Origin: Limnephilus marmoratus
Taxonomy: Eukaryota; Arthropoda; Insecta; Trichoptera; Limnephilidae
Reading direction: 5' to 3'
DNA: 64,000 bases
Assembly (NCBI GenBank): GCA_917880885.1
Contig: OU862907.1
Location: 67,265,072 to 67,329,071 of the forward strand
A model generated the notes under the pieces. That model saw nothing but the letters and a program-made list of their open reading frames with translations, searched no databases and had not been told where the DNA came from. How positions within the stretch are numbered: position 1 is the stretch's first letter; each line of letters begins with the position of its first letter. Below are positions 10,800 through 21,848 of the stretch, one piece after another. Both the position numbers and the translations under genes were made by a program.

Positions 10800-11440
10800 T
10801 ATTCCCAGCCAAAAAACGGTGAGGAATGAGTTTTTTATTAAACTAAAATGAACAAAAAATATACTACTTATAATACTAAAAATAGCTCACAAATTTTTTT
10901 TTTACTTTAACTATTTCACCCCAGATTAAATTGTGCAATTAACAAATTCATATTTACATGCTCTAGCTAAAAATTCAAAGTTAAAAATTAAATCAAAGAG
11001 TTATAACAATAAATTACACATTCAATTTTAGGACAAACACAATACAATGAGGACGGGACCAGGTCTTCCTTCCAGGACAGCCAATTTTATTGTAAATATT
11101 ATTAAATGTCTAAAATTAAATATATGTGGGCACTTGCAGTGTTTTTTTTTTTTTTTAATTATTATTATTATTTTGGTTAGCTTATAACCTTTAATTTTCA
11201 CTCAATCTGGTTTTTCTTTTTACACGAGTTTCACAAGAGGTCACGACCTCCACCACCTTTATTCATTTTGCCTTTTTATTGTTTTACACTTTTATTTGCA
11301 TTTTTTCATTAATTTTTTATTGTTTTTCGCTTTTATTTGTACTTTTTATTAATTTAAAGTCTGGTTATAGAATCTGGTTATTCTGGTTATTATGTCTTGC
11401 TTGGGGGCGCCACACTGTGTTGGCGCTACTGGGTCGCTTC
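10800..11440 (-). other. BEL/Pao 3' untranslated region
   Basis: AT-rich sequence between the Pol stop and the 3' LTR. No env-like frame is seen. Confidence 0.6.
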
Positions 11441-14400
11441 TTATTCTCCCTGGTCCATCTCGGGTAGATGGTCTTCACATTTGTTGTCCTCAATTGGAAG
11501 CAGGCATAGTTTTGATATTGCCCTCTGGACCGTTCCCTGTGCTGTGATGATGGTAGCCACTCGTACTCTTCCATCAGGCCCGGGATGTACAGCGTGCACT
11601 CGTCCTAGCCTCCAAAAACAAGGAGGTTCGTTGTCTTCCTTCAGAATGACCATCTGGCCTGGTTGCAGCTGCCTTTGGTTGTTGCCAGTCCATTTCGTCC
11701 GGGTCTGCAGCTCAGCCAAGTATTCTTTGCGCCACCTCGACCAAAAAGACTGTATTAGTTGGTTTAATTTTTGGTAATGATTCAATCTATTGACTGCTAC
11801 ATTCTGCAAATTCTGCTCCGGGATCGCTGCTAAACTCGTTCCAATGAGAAAGTGACCAGGACTGAGAGGTTTTAGGTCTTTGGGGTCATTGGACAGCGGA
11901 CAGAGGGGACGGGAATTCAAGCATGATTCAATTTGACATAATACAGTACTGAATTCCTCATATGTTAATAGTGAAACGTTTGCTACCCTTTTCAAATGAT
12001 ATTTTACTGATTTGATCCCTGCCTCCCAAAGTCCCCCGAAGTGCGGGGCCCTTGCTGGTATGAATTTCCAGCGAATAGATAAATTGGCTAAGTATTTATC
12101 AATTTTTTCATTTGAATTTTCCAAAAATTCATATATTTCCCTTAATTCATTATTCGCGCCCTTAAAATTAGTGGCGTTATCTGAAAACATTTTACTGGGT
12201 TTCCCTCTTCGCGAGATGAAACGTTTAAACGCATTTAAGAAGCTATCAGTGCTTAAAGACATTACTAATTCCAGATGTATTGCTTTGGTTACCATACATA
12301 TAAATAGACATATATAAGATTTTACGCTGTGAGTCTTACGGCTAACACCTGATTTGATCAAAATGGGGCCGCAGAAATCCACGCCTGATGATTGAAATGC
12401 GCGACCTTCCGTTATTCGTTCGGCAGGTAGGTCCGCCATCAGTTGTTGCTCTGTTTTCGGGTTACATCTAAAACATATAATACAGTATCTGAGAACCTTT
12501 TTAATTAAATTTTTACCCATAATCGGCCAGTATTTCATTCTTAATAACGCTAACAATGCCTGCGTTCCTGCATGTAAATATAAATAATGGTAGTGCCTGA
12601 CAATAAGCTCACTTAGTTTATGATGTGATGGTAGTACTATGGGGTGCTGTTGGCTTTCCGATATCATTTTTCCGTTGGATAACCTACCCCCCACCCGGAT
12701 TAAATCCTTAAACAAATAAGGATTTAATGACTTTAACCTACTACTATTCTTTACATTTACCCCGGCTTGTAAGGCCCTCGTCTCTTCGGGGAATGCAAAA
12801 CATTGTGCACGAGATATTAATAAGTGAAGTGAATTCTCCAATTCGTAAACAGTTAGTGCTCCGCTACGCCTGGACAAGGAATTTCTGCAATTAAATATAA
12901 ATCTTAAAATATAAGCTGTCACCCTTTGCAATTTGGTTAAGCAAGAGTATCTGGAAAATATTTCCCAATCCTGTTTTACGGCTGAAATTAAAGTTAGTTT
13001 TAATCTTTCTTCTGGTAGATCCAACGGCGTAACTTCACTGCTGGTAATCGGGTAATCGCCTGAAATCAACCAGGTGGGTCCATGCCACCAAATGTCAGAC
13101 TTTAGTAGCTGCGACACCGTCGCGCCTCTGGATAAAACGTCCGCCGCATTATCCTCCGATCTTACGTGTTTCCATTGTGCGGGTTGACTGGACTCTTGGA
13201 TTTCAGCTACCCTATTGGCCACAAATGTGTTCCACCTTGCTGGCTGTCCACGAATCCAGAATAGCGTTATCATGGAATCGCACCAGTAGGTTGTATCTAT
13301 TTCATTTAAGTTCATAGCTATTTTGACATAGTTCACTAATTTTGTGAGTAAAACAGCACCACAAAGCTCCAGCTTTGGTAGTGATATGCTTTTCAACGGT
13401 GCCACCCTTGATTTTGATGTGACTAAATAAGAAGTTGTGTTTCCCGATTCATCAGTAGACACTATATATATACATGCTGCATAGGCCCTCTCCGAGGCGT
13501 CACAGAATCCATGCAGATGCAGTTTAACTTGATGTTTGCAAATTACCTTTCTCGGTATTTTTAAATTATTTAAAAGAGGTAATTCATTTATGTATGAATT
13601 CCACGCATTCATCTGTTCAGATGGAACATCTTCGTCCCACTGAATCTTAGTTTGCCACAAACTTTGCATTATCAGTTTTGCGACTAAAGTTATTGGGCCT
13701 ATCAGTCCCAATGGGTCAAAGGTAGAGGCGATACATGATAACATTTGGCGTTTGCTTTTAACGCAGGCTTCTAAGGGCTCTACAATGTACTGAAAATAGT
13801 CCTGCTGATTATTCCATGACAACCCTAGAATTTTCTTTTCCTTGGGGTTATCAGTAATAATCATATCTGTATCACTCTCTGGTTTCGAACTTATAGAGGG
13901 TAAATTTGATCGCCATTTTCGTAAATTCATGCCAGCAGATGCCAAAATGCTGCTCAACTGTTGCTTAATAGTGAGACAATCTGCCTCATTTTCGTCGCCA
14001 GTTATCAAATCATCCATATAAAAGTTGTATTTGAGGATGCGACTGACCTTTCTGTATGCTTCTTGATTTTCTGTTCCTAACTGTTCCAAGCATCTGGTAG
14101 CCAGAAAGGATGATGGTCCCAAACCGTAGGTGACAGTATTGAGTTGATAGTGTCGGATTTCTTCTTCCGGAGAGTCCCTCCAGACTATGCGCTGCAAATC
14201 TCTATCCTCAGGCTGCACCAATATTTGACGATACATCTTCTCGATGTCGGCAGTTAATGCATACTGGTGCTTTCTGAAAAATAATAATTGCGCACATAAA
14301 TCCTTTTGTAAAACTGGCCCTACCATGAGGGCGTCGTTTAATGATATACCGGTTGATGACTTGGCTGATCCGTCAAACACGACCCTGGTTTTGGTTGTCG

Positions 14401-16105
14401 TGCTAGACTCCTTCATCACTGCATGGTGTGGCAAATAATAATAAATTTTATCTTTTGGCGGTGCTTCGCACAGCGTCATATGCCCCAATTCCTGATACTC
14501 TTTCATGAATTTTTTATAATCTAGCATCAGGTCCTTATTGGCAAGAAATTTTTTTTCCATATTATAGAATCTTTTTTCAGCCACCTTTAGGGTTTCACCC
14601 ATTTGATTAATATTGGGCCGCAGCGGTAATCTTACCGCAAAACGTCCTTTCTCATCTCTTTCATGCGTGCGTAAGAAGCTCTCTTCACATGCTCTTTCTT
14701 CGTGGCTTCTATGTTTTACAGGAGCTAGTTCTTCTATTTTCCAAAAGCTTTCTAATTGCTTATGCAATAAATTTAAGGATAAATTACAGGAATTTACTGG
14801 CCTTTTTGGTTTCGGAGTGGAGATAGGTCCAGCGACAAGCCATCCTAGCTCGGTCCTTTGTAGCGTGAGTCCAGCATCTCCAATTCTCATTCGATCGGTA
14901 TGCAAGACTTCCCAGAACACCTCCGCTCCCAGTAGCAGATCTATCGGGCTGGTAATGTTGAAGTTCGGATCTGCTAATTGGAGACCGCTAGGGATCCCCG
15001 CGTCTTTTCTCTGAAAGGAAATTTGTGGCAGGTTACTGGTCACTTCAGGTATTATCAGGCATTCTATATTCCTTTTATATTCAGAATAGCTTGAAGTTAT
15101 ATTGAATTCCACTTTATATTTTATATTTAAAATCTTATTGTGGATTCCCGTAACAGGAATGTTGACCCTTTTCTCTTTTGATTTCAATTTCTTTGCAAAT
15201 TCCTTACTTATAAAATTAGTTTGTGCCCCAGAATCTAATAGAGCTCTTGCTTGAATTGATTGTCCGGCATCGTCCTTTATGTTGATGATGGCAGTGGACA
15301 ATAACACGAAATTTGGTTCTACCTTCGCGGCATGATTTGTTACCAAAGGCGCTTCCTTCGCGGAAGATGTTGATGCCCTTTCGTGTTTTGATTCCTCCTC
15401 TTGTTTAAAATGAAGTAACGTATTGTGATTTACGCCATCGCATTTACGGCAATTAAATTTTGATTTGCAATCCTTTAATTTATGACCGAAGTTTAAACAT
15501 TTTAAACAAGCGCCTAATTTGTGTATTTTATCAATTCGTTCTTTTGGCTTCAATTCCAAAAATTTGCGGCAATAATAAATCTTATGATTATCGTTGCAAT
15601 GTAAACATTTTAATTTTTGTGCAGAAAATGAAACCATAGCTTCCTTTTTATAATTATGCGGATTCGTTTTTCCCGGATTAATTCTTTTTTCGTTATTTGA
15701 TGAGGCCTCTAATACTTGGGCCCTTGTATACAAACATTTAATAAATTCTTCGTAGGTAGGTAGATTGTTTTTTGTTGGGTATTGTTCCCAATGAGCCCTT
15801 GTATTTGAATCTAGCTTGTTTGATAACAAATAAATCAATACTACATCCCAATTTTTCGTAGCTATATTTAATTTATTTAGCGATTTTAAATGCAACTGTG
15901 CCTCGTCCAATAGGCTTCTTATTGTGACGTGATTTTCTGCTTTTAAGTCCGGTAATTTAAACAACGCGTTTACATGATTATTTATAATTATTTTTGAGTT
16001 TTCGTATCTGTCCGTGAGCATCTCCCAGGCCATTAAATAGTTGTCAACTTGCATTGGCAATGCTGTTATAAGCTTAAGCGCTTCCCCTTTTAGACAAGAA
16101 CGCAA
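11441..16105 (-). CDS. BEL/Pao Gag-Pol polyprotein (1554 aa open; extends to 16534 through one TGA)
   Basis: The frame from 16105 carries the end of Gag with Cys-His knuckles CLHCNDNHKIYYC, CLKCLNFGHKLKDC and CRKCDGVNH (about residues 168-235). The protease has ALLDSGAQTNF (about 285). The RT has LTADIEKMYRQI, TYGLGPSSF and the catalytic YMDD (about 695). RNase H has HGFCDASERAYAA. Integrase Asp/Asp/Glu boxes are VDFCGP (about 1240), SDNATNFKG (about 1305) and GGLWEAGIKS (about 1360). These order and motifs are diagnostic of BEL/Pao. The true N-terminus is the in-phase segment at 16337-16534; the Met at 16105 lies inside Gag. Confidence 0.92.
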   Translation of the reverse strand: MRSCLKGEALKLITALPMQVDNYLMAWEMLTDRYENSKIIINNHVNALFKLPDLKAENHVTIRSLLDEAQLHLKSLNKLNIATKNWDVVLIYLLSNKLDSNTRAHWEQYPTKNNLPTYEEFIKCLYTRAQVLEASSNNEKRINPGKTNPHNYKKEAMVSFSAQKLKCLHCNDNHKIYYCRKFLELKPKERIDKIHKLGACLKCLNFGHKLKDCKSKFNCRKCDGVNHNTLLHFKQEEESKHERASTSSAKEAPLVTNHAAKVEPNFVLLSTAIINIKDDAGQSIQARALLDSGAQTNFISKEFAKKLKSKEKRVNIPVTGIHNKILNIKYKVEFNITSSYSEYKRNIECLIIPEVTSNLPQISFQRKDAGIPSGLQLADPNFNITSPIDLLLGAEVFWEVLHTDRMRIGDAGLTLQRTELGWLVAGPISTPKPKRPVNSCNLSLNLLHKQLESFWKIEELAPVKHRSHEERACEESFLRTHERDEKGRFAVRLPLRPNINQMGETLKVAEKRFYNMEKKFLANKDLMLDYKKFMKEYQELGHMTLCEAPPKDKIYYYLPHHAVMKESSTTTKTRVVFDGSAKSSTGISLNDALMVGPVLQKDLCAQLLFFRKHQYALTADIEKMYRQILVQPEDRDLQRIVWRDSPEEEIRHYQLNTVTYGLGPSSFLATRCLEQLGTENQEAYRKVSRILKYNFYMDDLITGDENEADCLTIKQQLSSILASAGMNLRKWRSNLPSISSKPESDTDMIITDNPKEKKILGLSWNNQQDYFQYIVEPLEACVKSKRQMLSCIASTFDPLGLIGPITLVAKLIMQSLWQTKIQWDEDVPSEQMNAWNSYINELPLLNNLKIPRKVICKHQVKLHLHGFCDASERAYAACIYIVSTDESGNTTSYLVTSKSRVAPLKSISLPKLELCGAVLLTKLVNYVKIAMNLNEIDTTYWCDSMITLFWIRGQPARWNTFVANRVAEIQESSQPAQWKHVRSEDNAADVLSRGATVSQLLKSDIWWHGPTWLISGDYPITSSEVTPLDLPEERLKLTLISAVKQDWEIFSRYSCLTKLQRVTAYILRFIFNCRNSLSRRSGALTVYELENSLHLLISRAQCFAFPEETRALQAGVNVKNSSRLKSLNPYLFKDLIRVGGRLSNGKMISESQQHPIVLPSHHKLSELIVRHYHYLYLHAGTQALLALLRMKYWPIMGKNLIKKVLRYCIICFRCNPKTEQQLMADLPAERITEGRAFQSSGVDFCGPILIKSGVSRKTHSVKSYICLFICMVTKAIHLELVMSLSTDSFLNAFKRFISRRGKPSKMFSDNATNFKGANNELREIYEFLENSNEKIDKYLANLSIRWKFIPARAPHFGGLWEAGIKSVKYHLKRVANVSLLTYEEFSTVLCQIESCLNSRPLCPLSNDPKDLKPLSPGHFLIGTSLAAIPEQNLQNVAVNRLNHYQKLNQLIQSFWSRWRKEYLAELQTRTKWTGNNQRQLQPGQMVILKEDNEPPCFWRLGRVHAVHPGPDGRVRVATIITAQGTVQRAISKLCLLPIEDNKCEDHLPEMDQGE

Positions 16106-16333
16106 ATAATAAAATTTTTGAACGGCATCTAGGTTAGAATTACTGTCTACTAAAGATATAAACGCATCTCGGAATTCTATCCATTCGCAGTAATCACCCT
16201 TAAATTTTGGTAACTCTATTATCGGCAGTTTAATGTTGTTGTTTGTTTTGCCTGCGGAATGGTCCGAACCTAACCTCTCTTTAGCGTTGGATAAAACATC
16301 AAAATAATCGTTTTCAAAGCTCGCCCTTTCTTG

Positions 16334-16534
16334 ATCTCACTCATCGGGAGATAAGGCTTCTATATTACCTTGAATTTCCTCGAATTGATCCATTAAAAGC
16401 TCGAAATGTTTTATACGTAATCCTAGCTCACTTTGTGTCAACGAAATTTTGTTTAAAAATTCTCTGAATCTCGTGACTTTCCCCTTACAGATTCCCCTTT
16501 TACCGATTAGCGTTTTTAAATCCATTTTTATCAA
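16334..16534 (-). CDS. BEL/Pao Gag N-terminus, closed by an in-frame TGA
   Basis: The segment from Met 16534 encodes a KRGICKGKVTRFREFLN-type start typical of BEL Gag, then a helical stretch ending LSPDE. A TGA at 16334-16336 follows. The same frame continues directly as DQERASFENDYFDVLSNAK, so the two parts are one Gag reading frame (16534 and 16105 differ by a multiple of three). The stop is either a recent nonsense mutation or a readthrough codon. Confidence 0.82.
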
Positions 16535-17110
16535 ATCAGGTACTTACAATTTACAGAGTTATCCAATTATTTTATCACAATAACCGTTTAAAACTATTAA
16601 TCCTGTAATAACCACTGACAACTTCTCAATCCGTCACAACACGATCTGCGATAATCGACAAGCCGTTAAATTTCGCCCATAGAGTATTATTAGCAACAAA
16701 CTGTTTTATCGGCTTCGCGGTTGATTCAAATAATTATTTCGGAGAAAGTTTCCATTAATCCCGGAATTTATAACATTGTTGTAGTTTTTTGCGATAATCT
16801 AATTGCCGGCTGCAATGTCGTGTTATTTTTTTGTAAACTTGTTCATACCGGCTTGCAACAATTTTTTTTATGAGAAATGCACAATATTGATGTCATTAAA
16901 TTTTTTGCTTTCTTTTTTTTTTTTTAGGATTTTTATGGTAAGGTGGGTAGTATGGAATGGATTGGTCACTTGCCCTTTTTATCGTGATGTCTTCTGGATG
17001 CTGGAATCTGCTTGATGGATTCTGGCTGCATTTCTGGTTCCTTCTTCAGTGCTGGTTCTTTTTTATTAATTTAATCACTCGCGTTAAACTATCCGACTCG
17101 TAGGATCAAA
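16535..17110 (-). other. BEL/Pao 5' leader
   Basis: Non-coding sequence between the Gag start and the 5' LTR at 17111. The bases next to the LTR (minus strand TTTGATCCTACGAGTCGG) occupy the primer-binding position; I cannot name the tRNA. Confidence 0.6.
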
Positions 17111-17486
17111 TGTAAAGTTTTAAGGTAAGGAACCGGTAAAATAAAGACTCATCTTCAGGACAAATTCTAAGGAACTCTTGATTTATTTCGTTCTATTTCC
17201 AATTACATTTTTTATAATCGGAAGATACAAAACTACCCGAGACAGACCAAGGAGTTAGTAATTAGATGTAGTTTCAGCGAAGCGACGAAGAGGAAAGAGG
17301 TAGATCCTTTTAAAAAACCGTCATTTATAGAAAATTTCCTTGGCTAGTCACAGTTTTGTACCTTCCGGACATCTGTTGATAATTTAGCTAACTAACTATG
17401 AGAGTTCTCACCTAATGTTTTTACGTGGATCTCGAGAGGTGTGAGTCCTGGCTAAATTCGATATTTAAAGGCCTGAATTTTATACA
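17111..17486 (-). repeat. 5' LTR of the BEL/Pao element
   Basis: 376 bp, identical by eye to 10424-10799; TAACC duplication at 17487-17491. Confidence 0.9.
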
Positions 17487-18431
17487 TAACCTTAAATTTG
17501 TACCTTGCATTTCCATTTCCCCTGGGTTCTGTGTTGACTGAACAAACACCATAACTTGAAACACTTAACTGACGTATGACGTATGGTATCAACGGCTTAC
17601 GAAAGACGCACTCATAAATATACCAAACCACCCACGACGCATTGACACCGTATGACCGTAACCGTAAAATAACAAATCTAATACTTCAACTGTCGAACTG
17701 TCAAATCAATGATGAAACTGTTAACAAGTTGCAACTTGCAAATCTTGCAAACCGTGCGATGTTTATGCTAATGGAATTTACTGAAGATTTCATAAGAAAA
17801 TGGTCCTTAACTACCTTCTCCTAGAGACTTAAATCGTACAAAAGCATTTTGAAAGGCGCAGTCGGTTTGTTTGTTCTCTTGAATAAAAGTACGGCGCTGT
17901 GATTGGTTATTGAATTTGGATCGCACTAATTCGTCGTAAAAGACGGTAAAAGATATATGGAAAAATAGATCTTACGTTTAAACTAAATATATGGAATTTA
18001 TAAAAAAATTCTGTAACTGACTATAAATTCGTAAACCGTTGAATATAAAACAGATGCGTGCGCAGTCTGTATCTTTGGAAAGTGTTGCTAGAGCGTAATA
18101 ATTATTTCGTACTATGGGTAATTTTTAAACGATTCAGGGAATATTTTAACAAATTTTTAATACAATATTTATTTTCTCACGGCGCCCCTTCGGAGTTGGC
18201 GCCAGGTTTTTTGCACGTTTTTGAACGTATGGCAGATCCGGCGCTGCCCTCAATACTGCAATATGGATGCAGGCTCTAATGCACGTCTTCTTGACATACG
18301 TGATGGCGTCTTCTTGAATGCGTCTTCATGCAACAATTTTTTTACTATTGTCGCACACTGTGCTCTTCCGTAATCTTTACTTCAGATAGATTTCGCCTTC
18401 AGGTTCTTCGAATTTCCGTGGCTGCGCCAGT

Positions 18432-18699
18432 TGTAAAGTCCACTACGGCGGATGCCTTGCTGAGGTGTCCGTGGCTGTCCATACGAGATGGCAGCACCAA
18501 ATTGGATATGTGGACCAACAAATGTATGGGCGAAAATAGTGCAGGTAGTACACGAATGAAGAGTAACTGTTTACTGTACAGGTATTTATTTGGGGAGCTG
18601 CCTAAGCAAAAGAGAACGAATCTAGCATGCGTCGCCTTATATAGATTCGCGCAAGCACGCTATCTCGCTTGCACTCATACAATACACACAGACATTACA
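18432..18699 (-). repeat. 5' LTR of the Ty3/gypsy element
   Basis: Matches 5047-5314 with one visible substitution. Followed on the right by the ATTTC duplication and then R1-like coding sequence. Confidence 0.88.
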
Positions 18700-18704
18700 A
18701 TTTC

Positions 18705-18960
18705 ACTGTTTCAAAAAAGCGGATGTTAGAATCTCCCATTCTGATGGTAGGATTTCTTGCTCTACTGAGAGAGACCTTCATCAGGAGGCCCTTGGTCTTG
18801 TGGGGAGCGAAGGTCATCTTGTTTCTTTCAAGCCAGTCCAGGAACATCTGCAAACCTTCACTGCCTTTACTCTCCACTTCCTTTCTGCTGTCCCCAGCGA
18901 CCAGATACAACTTATCATCAGCGTAGTCGACAGCGATACATCCTTCAGGCAAGGGAAGGG
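18705..18960 (-). pseudogene. R1-like RT fragment, copy A 5' segment with the YADD box
   Basis: Minus-strand frame with AVDYADDKLYLVAGDSRKE (catalytic YADD), GLQMFLDWLERNKMTF and the DSNIRFFETVK end, which joins YLGVTLD at 5046 once the gypsy element is removed. The residues before SLPLPEG come from the 14-bp duplication and flank, not the element. Confidence 0.78.
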
Positions 18961-18974
18961 ACACCGCCTGCACA

Positions 18975-20131
18975 ATTATAGGCAACTGATAAGATACCGC
19001 ACAGAATCAGCTTTTCGACGTCCGGTATTTTGGAGTTCGGAGCTGGAGGGTTGGCCGCAGCCACCACACGATCAGCCCAACTTCCCACTCAGAAGTAAAT
19101 TCGGAGTTGGAAGGTTGGCTACTAGCATTAGTTTACCGAAACTAAGAAACCAAGTTGTTCACTTAATAACAAATTTTACAGCCGATTCCTTGTTGGAACC
19201 TTTTCCGTATCCACAAAAGATGTAGAATCACTCCTCTGAACGGATAGTTTTTCAAAGATGATGCCCTGCCAAGATTCTTATTGTATTAATGCGATATATT
19301 TATAACTTACTCGCTTAACTGATAAAACTGTTTTGTATCTGCTCTCTACTTTGATGTTTGATATATGAGGTCAAATAACAGTCTATGATTTTCAATTGAT
19401 TGTAGGGTAGCAGTAAGCCAGTAAGTTGCGTTGTAAGTGTAAGAAAAAGTTAAGTGTTGTTTCAGATTTACGGAAGTCATGTCCGTTTTGGAATTTTGTG
19501 CAGACAGATATTTATTTGATAATTACATGATTCATAATTCATGTATATTTACAGTAAACGGTCAAACTAAGCAAATGCTTAAACTTATATTGCTCACAAA
19601 AAGTTTCCAGTTTCTAAAGTTCTTATCTCGTTTGTGGCACATGATATAAGTTTCGAGTATTGTACTATTTATTTTATAAATATTTATAAAATTGATGCAA
19701 AATAACAATGTTCTATTGAGAAAAGAGGTTACTAAGACCCCGCGCGTAGTCGCACTGAACTAGGGCTATTGGATTTGAGCTTTATTTCGTTTAGTATAGC
19801 ACATAAGTTCTTTCGTCAGACAAGCTGTCACCAGCTGACACAAACAAGTCGCTCTGGGCTCTTTTTTGTGGAAAATGTCTTCCTGGGGGGAAAAATCATT
19901 CTCGTGCAAAACCAATCTGATGGAGTTTTTTTTCCAATTCGTATTCCACATAAATCACGTGTTATTTAAACATATATAATTATTCAAGGCTTTTGGCACC
20001 CAAAATCAGTAAATGTTGAAATAAAATAAAGCAAAATAGTAAACGCAGAAACACGTAAGTGTTACAAGGACAACCATAGTGACAGTACGTCGTATTCTAT
20101 TTCGCTCGATGTCGGCTTGCGGGGGGGCCTA
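18975..20131. other. flanking sequence without a gene
   Basis: Immediate flank of R1-like copy A. GTTGGAAGGTTGG-type repeats at 19029-19130 recall those at 1715-1760. The rest is AT-rich with no supported gene. Confidence 0.3.
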
Positions 20132-20391
20132 GTGATGGGAATAATCGATACATTTACATAATCGATATTTTTGTATCGATACATAAAAATGATCGAATGA
20201 TTAATCGATTAATCGCTAGGAGTTCAGGAGCAATAGCTGCGGTCAAAGGCAGTATTTTTTCTCGCGGCAGGGGGGGTGTTCACAGTTCACGGGCAAAGCA
20301 TGGTACATCGGTATGGCAACGTAGATTTTTCATTGCTGGCAATGATTTCTTTACAAGCAACATTATTTTCTATAATTTACAATAATACTTT

Positions 20392-21077
20392 CTTCTTCTT
20401 CTTCTTGTGCCTTGTCCGTTCAACGGACGTTGGCTATCATGTTGGCTATGCGGACTTTGTTTACTGCGGCCCGGAACAGCTCCACGGTAGACTGGCCAAA
20501 CCACTGTCTCAGGTTTTTCAGCCATGAGGTTCTCCTTCTTCCAGGGCCCCGTCTTCCGGCAATCTTTCCCTGCATTATGAGATGCAAGATCTCATACTTC
20601 TCTGGATGTCTCATGACGTGTCCAAGATATTGAAGTTTTCGGATTTTTATGGTTTTCATTACTTCCTTTTCTTTATTCATCCGAACCATAACATCTTCAT
20701 TTGTGACCCTGTCCATCCAGCTTATTTTAAGTATTCTTCTGTAGATCCACATCTCGAATGCCTCAAGTCGCCTAATTAATTCTTCAGTAAGCGTCCATGC
20801 TTCCATTCCATAAAATAATATTGAAAATACGTAGCATCTGACCATTCGCATTCGTAATCCAAGGTTGAAATCATGACTGCAGAACATTTTTTTCATGCGG
20901 ATAAAGGTTGCACGAGCTTGCTCAATGTGGCATTTGATTTCAACTGAAGGATCCCATCTATCATTTACATTGCAGCCCAAGTATACAATACTTTGTACCT
21001 TCTCCAGTTTTGTTCCAGCAATATAAAGATGTTCATCCAATGCGTTATTTTTGCTTATGAGCTTTACTAAACTATTT
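20392..21077 (-). mobile_element. 5'-truncated RTE-like LINE
   Basis: The minus-strand frame 20420-21040 (206 aa) is the C-terminal part of an RTE-type reverse transcriptase: VQSIVYLGCNVN, FYGMEAWTLTEELIRRLEAFE, RRILKISWMDRVTNEDV, LQYLGHVMRHPEKYEILHL and GRRGPGRRRTSWLKNLRQWF in order. The 3' end is an AAG simple repeat at 20393-20407, as is common for RTE elements. An 11-bp repeat AATAATACTTT at 20381-20391 and 21078-21088 is a good target-site duplication. Confidence 0.82.
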
Positions 21078-21848
21078 AATAATACTTTACTATCTACAAT
21101 CTATGGTCTGGCCCGACCTTGAAACTGTTTCATAAGATCCGTATTCTTATAGATAATGTAATTTTATAGATGTTTCCAAAATTCTGATATGCGTCATTAC
21201 ATGATTAATCTCAAAATGACATTTAGATTGTAGGAAACTTATACATTAAAACAGTAAACAAACTGTTTTTTTGCAATCGGTGTTTATTGAATAATGATAT
21301 CTTTGAACAGAAGTGTCTAATTCTAGCGCTGATAACACTTTTTAGAACAAACCATCAATATTTTATAGTCACACAAAATATTTTGAGGTACTAGTTAGTA
21401 CTCGATGAAATTAGAGATATCGGTTGTTCATTTACAATAAATCAAACATACACTAAACAAATCGATAAATTACTCAAAATAACCCATCTACCTACTTACG
21501 AAAAATAATCACCATGTCGATCTTTAACACGTACTGGAATCGTAAATCATAACCTAAAAGTAATATTTCGTCGTTTACAATCGTTTCACGTTTGAATACT
21601 ACGACCAACACTACCCTAGATGATACATAACCTTAAAATAACATAAGTAATAATAAATAAACTTTAAATTGTGAAAAACAGTCACCATGGCAATTTTTTA
21701 ACATAAACTAAAACTGGAAACGTAGATCGTTACCTAAAAGTATTAATTCATCATTTACAACAAAGCTGGATGATGATAACATCAACACGCTTTATCAGTT
21801 TATCACAATTTGAGATATTTTGACGTATCTTGAATACAACCTCTCAGA

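Larger units (their letters stand above)
10424..17486 (-). mobile_element. BEL/Pao LTR retrotransposon, essentially complete (7.06 kb)
   Basis: Two 376-bp LTRs (10424-10799, 17111-17486) look identical by eye and are flanked by a 5-bp duplication TAACC at 10419-10423 and 17487-17491. On the minus strand the LTR runs from TGTATAAAATTC to AAACTTTACA. The internal region holds one long Gag-Pol frame interrupted by a single TGA. Between the LTR and Gag is a leader at about 16535-17110. LTR identity implies a very recent insertion. Confidence 0.92.
9803..18246. mobile_element. hAT element inserted in the gypsy leader, hosting a BEL element
   Basis: Left terminus CAGGGCCGGATCTACG (9803) and right terminus GCAGATCCGGCGCTG (ending 18246) are inverted repeats over about 13 bp. 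The 8-bp duplication CCCTCAAT is perfect at 9795-9802 and 18247-18254. Without the BEL element the hAT is about 1.38 kb (9803-10423 plus 17492-18246). It holds no recognisable transposase, only short frames near 10064 and 17642 with no domain I know. A C homopolymer lies inside the left end. Confidence 0.85.
5047..18699 (-). mobile_element. Ty3/gypsy LTR retrotransposon with nested hAT and BEL elements
   Basis: Two 268-bp LTRs (5047-5314 and 18432-18699) flank it, with a 5-bp duplication ATTTC at 5042-5046 and 18700-18704. A polypurine tract (minus strand GTGTGGGGG) abuts the 3' LTR at 5315. The sequence after the 5' LTR (minus strand ACTGGCGCAGCC at 18431 downward) is a plausible primer-binding region. 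Excluding the inner hAT (9803-18246) and one copy of its duplication, the element is about 5.2 kb, normal for the group. Order is Gag, protease, RT, RNase H, integrase; no env frame. Two homopolymer frameshifts break the coding region. Confidence 0.9.
1927..18960 (-). mobile_element. R1-like non-LTR retrotransposon, copy A (5'-truncated, interrupted twice)
   Basis: The element lies on the minus strand. Identical 14-bp direct repeats ACACCGCCTGCACA at 1913-1926 and 18961-18974 bound it and are read as the target-site duplication. Its own sequence is 1927-3564, 4740-5046 and 18705-18960; the rest is later insertions (hAT 3565-4731; gypsy 5047-18699). Removing these rejoins one RT/C-terminal coding region with a roughly 1.1-kb 3' UTR matching copy B at 48162-50288. 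The 3' end (minus strand GGGTACTTCAA) has no poly(A), as is usual for the R1 group. The 5' end is truncated just upstream of the YADD catalytic box. Confidence 0.85.

Noticed and set aside
5047..18699. An env gene making the gypsy element an errantivirus
   Set aside because: No envelope-like frame lies between integrase (stop 5471) and the 3' LTR; only about 155 bp are available.
20420..20633. Plus-strand ORFs at 20276-20633
   Set aside because: Antisense shadows of the RTE-like reverse transcriptase on the minus strand.
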